DNA of 64,000 nt, from contig RPFO01000644.1 of the NCBI GenBank assembly GCA_009746045.1, positions 1,113,201 to 1,177,200 of the forward strand, in the 5' to 3' direction. The notes under the pieces are model-generated. The model ran no database searches and was not told the origin of the DNA. It worked only from the letters and a program-made list of their open reading frames with translations. Source of the stretch: Mesostigma viride. Lineage: Eukaryota; Streptophyta; Mesostigmatophyceae; Mesostigmatales; Mesostigmataceae. The stretch's first letter is position 1. Each line of letters begins with the position of its first letter. Of the stretch, positions 1-9,789 are shown piece by piece. Position numbers and translations under genes: made by a program.

Positions 1-330
1 TCCACCTGCCGAAGGGGGAACACCCCCCGTTCCCACCGCACCTGCTGACACTGGTGGGTCCGGCTCTGCAATAGCCTCCCCCAGTTGCGCTGCTAGCACA
101 TCGGCCAGGGCCTCCTCCCCATCCCAGTCGCTGACAAACCCCCTTTCCTCCAGGACGTCCATGACGTTCTTGGCACGCCCCGGAGTGAGCTTCTGGATCC
201 GCTCTAGCCAGTTCCCCTCCCCTAGGATCTTCTGGACCGCAGTGGCGGCCTCCTTTGGGGTGCATCCCTCCTTGGCTGCTTGCTTGAGTTTCGCTAGGAA
301 ATTCCGGTCTGGGGCTGTCACTGTGGTCAT
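1..330 (-). CDS. 5' part of an unknown gene, leaving at the window edge
   Basis: An ATG at 328-330 opens a minus-strand reading frame of 110 codons that stays open to base 1. The product starts MTTVTAPDRNFLAKLKQAAK and has a compact, charged, probably helical first 80 residues (KEAATAVQKI, GEEALADVLAAQL), then a Gly/Pro/Val-rich stretch. The frame follows a plausible TATA promoter at a sensible distance, which is why I prefer it to the plus-strand shadow frame. I do not recognise the family. A retrotransposon gag-like N-terminus or an ordinary host gene are both possible. No membrane segment or signal peptide is visible. Confidence 0.5.
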   Translation of the reverse strand, partial: MTTVTAPDRNFLAKLKQAAKEGCTPKEAATAVQKILGEGNWLERIQKLTPGRAKNVMDVLEERGFVSDWDGEEALADVLAAQLGEAIAEPDPPVSAGAVGTGGVPPSAGG

Positions 331-556
331 GGTAGGTTATACTGCTTGATGTCTTATCTTGCGTTTTGTTTTTTGTGTTGTGGTCGCGTGAGGTTCTCAG
401 GCAAAAGAAACAACCTGCTTCCCTAGAATGGAAGCCCACCGACCTTTTATAGCAACCACCTCTCCAGCCAACCCCTACCTGGGTGGCTGGGGTACGGGTG
501 CCAGCACAAAAAATATTTTTTTCTAAAATTATTTTTTCTTTTGGTGCTATACGGCG
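331..556 (-). promoter_or_regulatory. TATA promoter and 5' leader of the minus-strand gene at 1-330
   Basis: Read on the minus strand, TATAAAAGG lies at 451-443, about 115 bases upstream of the ATG at 330. That allows a start site near 415 and a leader of about 85 bases. Further upstream is an A/T-rich run at about 508-545. Functional assignment is inference from spacing and motif only. Confidence 0.4.
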
Positions 557-610
557 TTGCATTCTCCGCTCATCAGGTTAGTCATAGATAAAATTAGCAT
601 AGCTCACCAA

Positions 611-1418
611 ATCCATCCATCCATCCATCCATCCATCCATCCATCCATCCATCCATCCATCCATCCATCCATCCATCCATCCATCCATCCATCCATCCAT
701 CCATCCATCCATCCATCCATCCATCCATCCATCCATCCATCCATCCATCCATCCATCCATCCATCCATCCATCCATCCATCCATCCATCCATCCATCCAT
801 CCATCCATCCATCCATCCATCCATCCATCCATCCATGGATCCATCCATGGATCCATCCATGGATCCATCCATGGATCCATCCATGGATCCATCCATGGAT
901 CCATCCATGGATCCATCCATGGATCCATCCATGGATCCATCCATATCCATCCATGGATCCATCCATGGATCCATCCATGGATCCATCCATGGATCCATCC
1001 ATGGATCCATCCATGGATCCATCCATGGATCCATCCATGGATCCATCCATCCATCCATCCATCCATCCATCCATCCATCCATCCATCCATCCATCCATCC
1101 ATCCATCCATCCATCCATCCATCCATCCATCCATCCATCCATCCATCCATCCATCCATCCATCCATCCATCCATCCATCCATCCATCCATCCATCCATCC
1201 ATCCATCCATCCATCCATCCATCCATCCATCCATCCATCCATCCATCCATCCATCCATCCATCCATCCATCCATCCATCCATCCATCCATCCATCCATCC
1301 ATCCATCCATCCATCCATCCATCCATCCATCCATCCATCCATCCATCCATCCATCCATCCATCCATCCATCCATCCATCCATCCATCCATCCATCCATCC
1401 ATCCATCCATCCATCCAT
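611..1418. repeat. (ATCC)n array with an internal 12-bp BamHI-bearing variant
   Basis: About 800 bases of ATCC/CCAT tetranucleotide. From about 835 to 1045 every third unit reads GGAT, giving the 12-mer ATGGATCCATCC (a GGATCC site every 12 bases), in two blocks of about nine copies split by one aberrant unit near 944. The long open frames across it in several registers (SIHP and GWMD repeats) follow from the repeat and are not genes. Confidence 0.95.
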
Positions 1419-1456
1419 GCTCCGTGACTCCCCAACGGGAGCACGAGTCTACTTAA

Positions 1457-1648
1457 TTAATTAATGCCGATGGCGAGGCCGCAGGAGCCGAGTGCACTAT
1501 TCTGATCGAGTGCACTATGTACCAACGCTTGAGTAGTGGCCTCGCTGCCTGGCAGGCCGGGCAGAACTGCAGCTGGAGCTGCAGGCGAATTTTCTTGGCT
1601 CATCGTAGCCGCCAGGCTGCGTTGCGTAGTCGAGCGTTTGCTCGTCAT
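1457..1648 (-). CDS. possible small unknown ORF
   Basis: A 63-codon frame from an ATG at 1646-1648 to TAA at 1457-1459, with an Ala/Ser/Pro-rich product starting [20 protein letters not shown]. It could be a first exon, since the stop falls in a low-complexity TTAATTAATTAA run just beside the ATCC array. There is no recognisable domain. A chance frame is a real possibility. Confidence 0.2.
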   Translation of the reverse strand: MTSKRSTTQRSLAATMSQENSPAAPAAVLPGLPGSEATTQALVHSALDQNSALGSCGLAIGIN

Positions 1649-1809
1649 GATATCGCGTTTTAGTTTCGGAAAAATATGTTAGCGTGTGCGTCTTAGAAAG
1701 ACGAAGCGATCACGGCCGCATTTGGTGCCCAAACGTGAAAGTTATGAGCTCCGCCGTCAGCCATGGCTACCTCGTGGCTCGTGGCTTGGGGGGCTACGTG
1801 ATACGTGGC

Positions 1810-2106
1810 ATGGTCCTAGCCGCCATGGCCAGGTCGTCGTTTTCCGGAATGCACGTTTCACCTGAAAAAGGACCCTTACCCCTTGTACTTTTTACCGACC
1901 AGAACACCCCTCTAACGTTGTCAGAAGTATGCAAACACTAGTATCATGCTGACAGTGAGGAAAATTATAAACTTTCGATCTTTTCATCTTAACTTTTCCA
2001 AATTCTCAATAGTTTTCGCGGCATTTGGTACCCCGAGAAGGGGCTTATGAATCGACTATAACTCGATTATTGGTGGAAAATCGGCAGCCAGACCATTTAG
2101 GGGTTA
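1810..2106 (+). repeat. dispersed repeat, copy 1 (inverted partner at 37,960-38,252)
   Basis: This segment matches the reverse complement of 37,960-38,252 over nearly its whole length with scattered substitutions and small indels. Shared blocks include CCTTACCCCTTGTACTTT, AGTTTTCGCGGCATTTGGT and AAAATCGGCAGCCAGACCAT. Flanks differ, so this is a dispersed element rather than part of a longer duplication. I see no terminal inverted repeats and no coding frame shared by both copies. Confidence 0.75.
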
Positions 2107-3224
2107 AACAACTGACATCGTGGGGTATTAGCGGTAGCCCGATCGTCACCTCCCATCCGCAGGGGTGAAAAAGAAGATTGTTTGTCAGCACAGGTCTGCG
2201 TTAGTATAGGTGGTTGTGTCCCAGGGCTACTCATACCACCATGGGTCGCGAATGTCTATCTACTGTGATCTGGTGAACGTCCTAGACTCAAGGTTGGCAA
2301 AGAGCTCCGACGGTCACATAAGGAGGCGTCGTCTCTCTATTTAGCCCGGAGTGCAGGACGGTTACCAGACCCTCTCTGGTGACAGACATGTACTCAACGC
2401 TCACACAGAAGTTACTAGTTCTCAAGAGAAACACCTCCGGTACCAATGTAACAACTAAAAATGGTGTGCAACCATCCCCAGTTATCAAACATATCACAGG
2501 AATAAAGATTTAAAGATCTTTGTACCTGGGTGGCTCTCTTGACAGTAGGTCTTCTGCCAGAGACGCGTTGAGATGGGTTATACAACAGTTGATGGATTGG
2601 ATACTACCACACCCTTGTCAGACACAACAGACAAGTTGTTTCCACGTCTAGCTATCTGTTGTGGCAATAGAGACGTTGAGCAAGGGTTGAGAGTTTGATG
2701 GAAAAAGGCTTAACCTTTATTACACCATGAGAGTGATCACACGAACGAACGTCTCCAAAGGCGACCCAAACGTTGCTAAATGCAGCGTGCATGTCAGTTA
2801 GGACAACGCTGGCCAGGCTGGACCAATCATCAATCAGTAATCAGAAGGTATCCAACCCTCCCATCTTAACTTAACAAACTTCACAAGACAGCGCATAGGT
2901 CAGTCTGGCAAAATCTTTGTAGTGTCACTGAATCTTGGTCAAACACTGAAGTCCTAAAGGCCTATTTAGGACTGACAGAACTGGACCATACAGACAACCC
3001 CACGTGGATCAGGCCACGACCAATGAGGGCTCTACACAAGAGACTAATATAGTGACCAAGGTCTCAGTACCTCCACCACTTCGAAACCTCATAACTTTCT
3101 CAATCCTTGTCCAAAAGTCCTCGAACAAAAATCAAACTCTGGCTCAAATCTGGATGTAGCAACTGAATCACTTTTGGTTGTTACACAGCGACAGGAAGAA
3201 AAACAAAACAAAAAAAGAAAGAAA
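2107..3224. other. unannotated stretch
   Basis: I see no convincing coding exon, RNA gene or element end here. Short open frames at 2288-2497 and 3089-3460 lack any recognisable composition or partner. Confidence 0.5.
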
Positions 3225-3948
3225 GGCCATGGGGGTACTATGTCCCAACCCTGGTTCGCCCACGGGTTAGTTAAGCCATTTCCCCCCTGACCCGCCACGC
3301 AAGGACGGGTCAGTTGATGGCCATGAACATGCAGCGATGCGCCTGCATGCCAATGCCAAAGAAGCAAAAAGCAGAGATATGCCGGTGTTCTAAACCATTG
3401 GGTCCCATCGCATGGGGGTCCCATGCACGCACACAATTTATTCTTGGAGCTCAGTTGCATCAGTGCAAAGAAAGAAACAGAAACAGGAACAGCGTCCCTG
3501 GGGAAAAAAAAGAAAAAAAAAGAAAGGCCATGGGGGTACTATGTCCCAACCCTGGTTCGCCCACGGGTTAGTTAAGCCATTTCCCCCCTGACCCGCCACG
3601 CAAGGACGGGTCAGTTGATGGCCATGAACATGCAGCGGTGCGCCTGCATGCCAAAGAAGCGAAAAGCAGAGATATGCCGGTGTTATAAACATTGGGTCCC
3701 ATCGTGTGGGGGTCCCATGCACGCACACAATTTATTCTTGGAGCTCAGTTGCATCAGTGCAAAGAAAGAAACAGAAACAGGAACAGCGCCCTTTGGGAAA
3801 AGAAAAAGAAAAAAAAGAAAGGCCATGGGGGTACTATGTCCCAACCCTGGTTCGCCCACGGGTTAGTTAAACCATTTCCCCCCTGACCCGCCACGCAAGG
3901 ACGGGTCAGTTGATGGCCATGAACATGCAGCGGTGCGCCTGCATGCCG
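3225..3948 (+). repeat. tandem ~300-bp repeat, 2.4 copies
   Basis: Units start with GGCCATGGGGGTACTATGTC at 3225, 3526 and 3821, so the periods are 301 and 295. Each full unit holds a GC-rich part with palindromic GACCCGCC...GGACGGGTC, then an A-rich tail (AAAGAAAGAAACAGAAACAG and poly-A). The third copy is cut off after about 128 bases. The copies sit just beyond the 3' end of the minus-strand gene ending at 4057. Overlapping open frames on both strands are by-products of the repeat. Confidence 0.9.
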
Positions 3949-4056
3949 CATGAACGATTGGGGACCCCGGCGAAATGCCAGTGCTAAGGCTGTCGCTGGT
4001 CCCAGTGGGTGGTACCATGCACAAGAATCTCTGTTGGTACGCAATGATTCGTTTCC

Positions 4057-4398
4057 CTAGTTCAGCGCTAGACGAAACTGGTTGTAACGACAGTCAGCCG
4101 CGAAAATGCTTGTGGTCTGGTAGTCCTGGGGAGTGCCATCAACTGGAATGTCGCCATCACCGCCTCCAAGCGACTGTCCCAGGATCCCATGCGCGTGGCT
4201 GAGGCCGGTAAACTGCTTGACCTGCAAGTTGAGAAAGTTGTGGCCTGGGCCTGATCCTGGCTGCCAGAACTCCGCTCGGACTACCTGCACCTCAACGCCA
4301 CCCACGTCTGGCACAGTGACCACGACGCGGGTCTTGGAGCGTGCCACGGTGAGCCCGGACGCCAGCTTTATCATCGCAGTGCGACCGAGGACCAGCTC
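4057..4398 (-). CDS. last exon: C-terminal half of VWD/Root-cap-like domain
   Basis: The exon starts after an acceptor ending GAGCAG (AG at 4400-4399), in phase 0, and ends at TAG 4057-4059, giving 113 residues. It carries the hallmark AHGILGQ at about residues 69-75. In the plant Root-cap/LEA-like family, related to VWD, the equivalent motif is GVLGQT. It is followed by DGTPQDY and a final ADCRYNQF, matching the usual end of the algal versions. It joins the exon at 4921-5663 through a 0.52-kb intron with no frame change. The protein is expected to be extracellular or in the secretory pathway; the domain's biochemical role is poorly known. Confidence 0.85.
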   Translation of the reverse strand, partial: ELVLGRTAMIKLASGLTVARSKTRVVVTVPDVGGVEVQVVRAEFWQPGSGPGHNFLNLQVKQFTGLSHAHGILGQSLGGGDGDIPVDGTPQDYQTTSIFAADCRYNQFRLALN

Positions 4399-4920
4399 CT
4401 GCTCACACAAGAGTATGTGTTGGTGGGTGTAACGATGCCGCAGACAGGTGTTAGACGGGTAGAAGGCCATGAAAGCAGCAAGAATTATGGGCCCACACAA
4501 TACCAAAACATCACATGGACTATAAAACTCACGATAAAGACAGGGAGTTATTTATTGACTGATGTCTGCAGTGGCTATGATGGCTCAAACTACTGTGCAT
4601 GTGACAGTGGTGTAACATGTGACGTACGTGACACGATTGTAACATGATGGGATCGCCGCCCTGCCACAGGGTTAGCCAGTGCGGGCCTACACAGATCTAC
4701 ATTATGAGTGCCGCGAAGTCCTTACATGCAACCCATGGTAAAAGGTCCTTCAGACTTTAGGAGTCAGAATTAATACGTTATACTAAGAGCCACTGGAGAG
4801 CCTCGCAGATCCATTACGTCGGGCAACCTATCTGCGCCATGACAACTGTACCGAGCCAGTAAAGCCTTACAACAGAGCGTCCTGCAGTGAAGAATCCCAC
4901 GGCATATGCGCGCGACTTAC
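4399..4920 (-). other. intron in the VWD/Root-cap region
   Basis: GTAAGT donor at 4920-4915 and AG acceptor at 4400-4399. No other feature seen. Confidence 0.7.
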
Positions 4921-5663
4921 CCCGTTAACACTGACGGTGCCAAACGACAGGGTGTACGGCGTCTTCTGGGGCGATGCCGCCTCCACCAGCACGCGGTCGC
5001 TCCCGTGCAGGATGGCCACCTGGTCCATCCACGTGCGCGTGTCGGGCTTGCCATTTACCTGGTTGGTAGGGGACACCAGAGCAGCGTCAGGGGTTGCGCC
5101 CACGAATCGCGCGTTGATCTGCAGCTGTGTGTCGGTCACGACGCAGTAGGTGCGGCCTGCCTCGCCGTTGAAGTCAAACTTGCTCCCACGTGCGGTCACA
5201 AAGTGGGGATCTGACGTGGCCGAGCGGGGGCGGACCAGGACCGCCGTGACGTTGACGGAAACCACGTCGCCCACGTCCTCTTTGATGAGCGCGAGCAGGG
5301 TGGCCAGCTTCATGGTGCCATCGAGGTCACTCAGGACAATGTTCCCTTGCACCTCATCCGGCACAAACATGACCAACCCGAACACGAGGGTGGCGCCTGG
5401 CCCCTCTTGCAGCAGTCGCCTCCTGCGATCATCGGAAGATCTGCCCTCGGAAAAGGACTCAAAGGACAGCTCGAGGGCGCACGCGGACACGTTGATGACA
5501 GCGCTCATGGCAGTGGCCATCGCCGTCAGGTTGAGATTGCTGGCGCGACAGCCGGCCATGACCACCTTGATCTGGGCAGCCACTGCAAAGTCGCTCGTGC
5601 AGCTGACATCCTTGTCGGGGACGACGTCGTCCACCTCGAAAATGCACATGGCATTTCGGTACT
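4921..5663 (-). CDS. large exon: extracellular region plus N-terminal half of VWD/Root-cap-like domain
   Basis: This is a 743-bp exon, phase 1 at its start (AG at 5665-5664) and phase 0 at its GTAAGT donor, adding 248 residues including the split codon. Residues 1-75 are a Cys-containing, mainly hydrophobic region with N-linked sites (NLT, NVS). Residues 79-86 read DRRRRLLQ, an RRLLQ-type motif that I recall from green-algal secreted proteins. Residues 95-145 are a mixed beta-like stretch. From residue 151 the VWD/Root-cap signature starts: SDPHF, then FDFNGEAGRTYCVVTD, INARFVG and a conserved TW at 211-212. The frame runs on into the next exon, which carries HGILGQ. Its intact reading frame argues for a functional gene. 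Confidence 0.85.
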
Positions 5664-6819
5664 CTGCGGTGACACATAACCATGCATGCATGAGGATGTA
5701 CAGACTTAGGGTGGGGCCACAGATGACCCCAAATGCGTTAGATGTCTGCTAACTGCCATCATGCTGGCTGGCACCTGCCGCCCATCCATGTGGCTCCGCA
5801 ACAAACTTGCGGGCATGTCTGTAAGTAAGCTACCTGAATCTGCATGATATGTCTGAATATAGGCGTGCGACTGGGTGTGCGCGTGCTTATGGTTCTCTTC
5901 CATATTCCTTACAACTCGCCATATAGATAGCAACTCCTTTTCTGGTGACCCTCCATGCCACTGTGCCACTGAAGGTGCCTGATCAGACTCCAAGGCTATG
6001 GCCATGTTCTGCAGCTATAGGTAGCCACCATGGATACAGTTTGACAAACCACAAGCTCGGAATGTAATACTAGTATGCAAATGTATGCTTTCCCACAGAT
6101 TTTTCTCAATCCCCTACAGCAAGGGAAAGACTTGAGCTAGATCGAGAGACGCAGGAATCCCATTTAGTTTCAGACGGTGGCAGACCATGTGGCCAGCAGC
6201 TATAGCTATTTGAAACACCTGCCCTCTGCCTTGCAAGTCAATAAATAGGCTAAGCAGCGTCAGCAGTGGGAGGTTTGGGAGAATATGCAAAGAGTTCTCG
6301 ATCCCATGGAGCCTGAGAAACTCTATGCATGGGCTTACATAAACCTAAGCCTGACCCACAATCCCCAGTGAGGCAGTGGGATTTGGCAAGTTAACGAGGA
6401 GAAAGATTGATTTAAAATATTTGTATACGGCTAGCTCAGCCATGCCTTCCACCAGACCACTGTCCCGTATGCCCAAGATATGCGCACTATCCTGTTTGGT
6501 TTGTTTAACGTAGGTGCACTATACATAACAGTGAAAAGTGATAACAGCAAATAAAATTCATCTGAGCAAGAACTGAATAGTTATTACTAGAATACCAATA
6601 GGACTTGTGCCTGCCTTGCCCCTGCCTGGGTGCAATTATTATAGGAACACTGGTTAAAGTGAGCTACCAGGTTAGAACATGTCAAATGAAAGACAAACTT
6701 GTGCAGGATAGTCCTCCTGCAAAAGATGGTACGCAGAACTTCATCACCCATACAACTCAAGTTTGACAAGGGATTAGGCAGTGTGGAGTACAGGTAGTCA
6801 TTTGCACCCTGGCACGCAC
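5664..6819 (-). other. intron
   Basis: It runs from a GTGCGT donor (6819-6814) to an AG acceptor (5665-5664). No exon, element end or RNA gene was recognised inside. Confidence 0.6.
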
Positions 6820-6930
6820 CGGAGCAGCCATAGCCGAACCCGGTGTCACGATCGCGGCCAAACACGCAGTAAGGCTGTTGAGGCGAGCACCCGAGGTCCA
6901 CGGCGTCGCCTACCTCGGTGTCTTGGCAGG
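6820..6930 (-). CDS. cysteine-module exon 3
   Basis: A 111-bp exon after a cgcag acceptor, phase 1 at both ends, encoding CQDTEVGDAVDLGC then PYC and a final GYGCS. The pattern C-x-D-x(n)-VD-x-GC-x(4)-P-x-C is shared with the exons at 7910, 8699 and 28,727. It splices in frame to 5663 (split codon GAG). Extracellular disulphide-bonded modules of this look occur in green-algal surface proteins; their partner is unknown. Confidence 0.75.
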
Positions 6931-7909
6931 CTGCGGGCAGGCAAATTTTTCAAGGGCAGCCAAGTCACGAAATGTAAATGAGAAGCAGTTAGCCTTGGAG
7001 TGCCAAAGGTAGTATCTTTATGACAGACGAGAACACCAGCAGTACCTCAATATAGATGACACTGCTCATCATAGATAACACAGCTTCGCTTGGCTTCTCC
7101 AACACAAACCGAATACATCCGCTATTACATTATGCAGGGGACATTGTGCTTTCCACTAAGAATTATGTTAAGACATGATAGCGCATATATTTCCTGTGCG
7201 CCTGGATCTAAGCATAAGGAATGGGATTAATTCTCGCTTCCTGGTTTACCCACCACTGGCGCTGGGCGCCCTACCCACCTCAGGCATGCATGCACATAGC
7301 CGGCAGCCCTACTACCCTCAGGCCACATCGGCCATTCCTTGCAGGTGCCCATATAGCACAGCCCAACAGCAAGCATACCATATTTTATAAAAAGAGAGAC
7401 CACCTGCACTGTATATTGCTGGCGTTTCTTTCTGGACTGAACCCGTCAGGACTCCCAGCTGCGCATGCCGCGATTGGAAAGCGGGACTGCAGGAGTGTGC
7501 ATGCGTCGCTCCGGAAACAGGCGTACATGTGGTAAGGCCAGTACACATATGTAATTGTAGAATTGATGCCCAAGCAAAGAAATCAACATATGCATGTACA
7601 TAATTACTACCAATATAAGACAACGTAAATGTATAGGTCTCATGCACGGGCACTCAGCCTGACTCAAGTGCACAAAGTTCTAACAATCTGTATGCCTATA
7701 TCCACGGACAGGGCATAAATACCACCATGGATCTCACCAATATTGCCATGGACAATATTATGAACTCTTCTGACAGTTACAAGTGTTTCCTTCACATGTT
7801 TGCGGCACAATGGGTAGCTCGGGAGAGAGTAAATGCCCTGACCAACACGCAGCTTCCACAAAGGCATAGTCCATAAAAATGAGCGCCATCGCTTTAGAAA
7901 AACACTTAC
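6931..7909 (-). other. intron
   Basis: GTAAGT donor at 7909-7904. Nothing recognised inside; short frames at 7175-7670 on both strands have no family features. Confidence 0.6.
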
Positions 7910-8065
7910 TGTAACACGTGTCGACAATGGAATCTAAAATCCAGCCGTCCTCAATTTCTCCCTCCTCATCACGGCTGCGATCCAAATTATAGAGAAGATT
8001 GCACATTGGCCTGTCAACGGTGCAGCCCATGTCAACTTCACTGCCGTTGGATGTGTCCAGGCAGC
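7910..8065 (-). CDS. cysteine-module exon 2
   Basis: A 156-bp exon, phase 1 at both ends, acceptor TTTCTTTGCACAG and donor A|GTAAGTG. It encodes CLDTSNGSEVDMGC followed by PMC and an acidic insert (DRSRDEEGEIED) before DTCY. It is the longest of the three modules. Joining to 6930 gives an in-frame ACC codon and a TCQDT junction. Confidence 0.75.
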
Positions 8066-8698
8066 CTGTGCAAAGAAACGATCGAGTATGCCCAGTTGTG
8101 CAGCGACGCCACAGGCCAACACATGCAGGCCAGTGCCACACACAATCAGTGGAAGAAAGATCAGTGTCTGCCCATGGACAGACAATGGAAGAAGCCCAGT
8201 GCATGGCCGCGGTCTTGCTTTGATTGTCAGTATCATATAACAATGTTGCTGTTGTGTGGTAATCCTCTATATAACTGAATCAAGAAAACAATATGACTGC
8301 TCAGGACATAAACCTGCCGAACCAGCACTGCTGCACAGCCACTCATTGTAGTAGTCCTACTACTGTACCGCGCGTGCACCCAAAACACGGACAGTCCATC
8401 ACCCTCTTATGTGAGGTGAATGAGGTCCACAGCGCAGATAGGTATCTCAAGGCCTTAACATACTTTATAGATAGCAACTGAAACGAGTTGCTAGACTTCA
8501 CGCTCCATGTATACAGCACACGGCAAGAGTGTTCTAAAGGATACACCAGAATATGCCTGCACATGGACTGAGCATGCCCCAGCGCAGATTCCAATGCTCG
8601 CACACAGAAACCAAATTTGTTCGTTTGGCCACCATGCGTGCAAGAGATAATGACAAATAGTCATGCCAATCAAGCGCCGTGTGTACAGAGGAACATAC
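8066..8698 (-). other. intron
   Basis: GTATGT donor at 8698-8693 and CAG acceptor before 8065. Nothing else recognised. Confidence 0.6.
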
Positions 8699-8833
8699 CA
8701 ACGCATATGCCAGAATTGTTTCTTCCAATCAGAGGGGTTTCCAGAAATTCCCTGGGTATTTGGTGGCAGTACGGTTTGCCGGTATCATTTGTGCATCCCT
8801 GGGAAATGCCAGTCTCCGGGTCGATGATACATT
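8699..8833 (-). CDS. cysteine-module exon 1
   Basis: A 135-bp exon, phase 1 at both ends. It encodes CIIDPETGISQGC, then GKPYC and a tail ending NNSGICVG, with one N-linked site. Its acceptor, TGTCACAG, is preceded directly by the CCTG/CCGC satellite read on this strand, so the satellite supplies the polypyrimidine-like tract. It splices to 8065 as GGC. Confidence 0.7.
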
Positions 8834-8840
8834 CTGTGAC

Positions 8841-9287
<447 letters not shown>

Positions 9288-9573
9288 TTACAGGTGAATG
9301 TTTGACTGAGGGCACATTCTTGTGCTTGGGATATGTCCAGCAGATGACAGTACAACTGTACGTACATGCATGGCGCAGCCAGCGCGACGCATGTGGTGTG
9401 GCGCCGGATGCTGGCAGGCGGGTGGTACACGATTGCTTTTAGCATAGTATGCAAGATACCAAAAGGATGCAATTGCCAACTCTATTTCGACCACAACCCA
9501 ACCCATGCAATTGGACACACTAGATGAACTTGCCAGAGCCAACAGGTGTGAGGCCTTGGACAGCAGCGCTTAC

Positions 9574-9695
9574 CCAGTTCGCGCTTCACCAGGCATGCAA
9601 AACATGGAAACCCCCTCTCAAACTGGGAAGAACCGGCCTCTGCATCTGCTCCTCTCCCTGCTCCTACAACGTGCCTACACCTCCTGGATCGACCA
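9574..9695 (-). CDS. candidate linker exon between LRR and cysteine-module exons
   Basis: A 122-bp segment bounded by a GCGTCCACAG acceptor and a GTAAGCG donor. It is open only in the register that enters at phase 2 and leaves at phase 1. The 40 codons include RSRRCRH and FPCFACLVKREL. The phase change is what would be needed to join phase-2 LRR exons to phase-1 cysteine modules. Against it, the plus strand of the same stretch reads GLCICSSPCSYN and looks at least as much like a cysteine-rich exon. Kept as a hypothesis. Confidence 0.3.
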
Positions 9696-9789
9696 CTGTG
9701 GACGCACATGGCAAATGTTCCTTAGAAGGCAGGCTCTTTTCATGATTCATGTAAGTAGAAGCAGATTACCCCCATTCAGCAGTTTACAT

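Noticed and set aside
557-1464. Overlapping frames of SIHP, GWMD and MDPS repeats
   Set aside because: By-products of an ATCC microsatellite.
5150-5752. 200-codon plus-strand frame
   Set aside because: Antisense shadow of the VWD/Root-cap exon.
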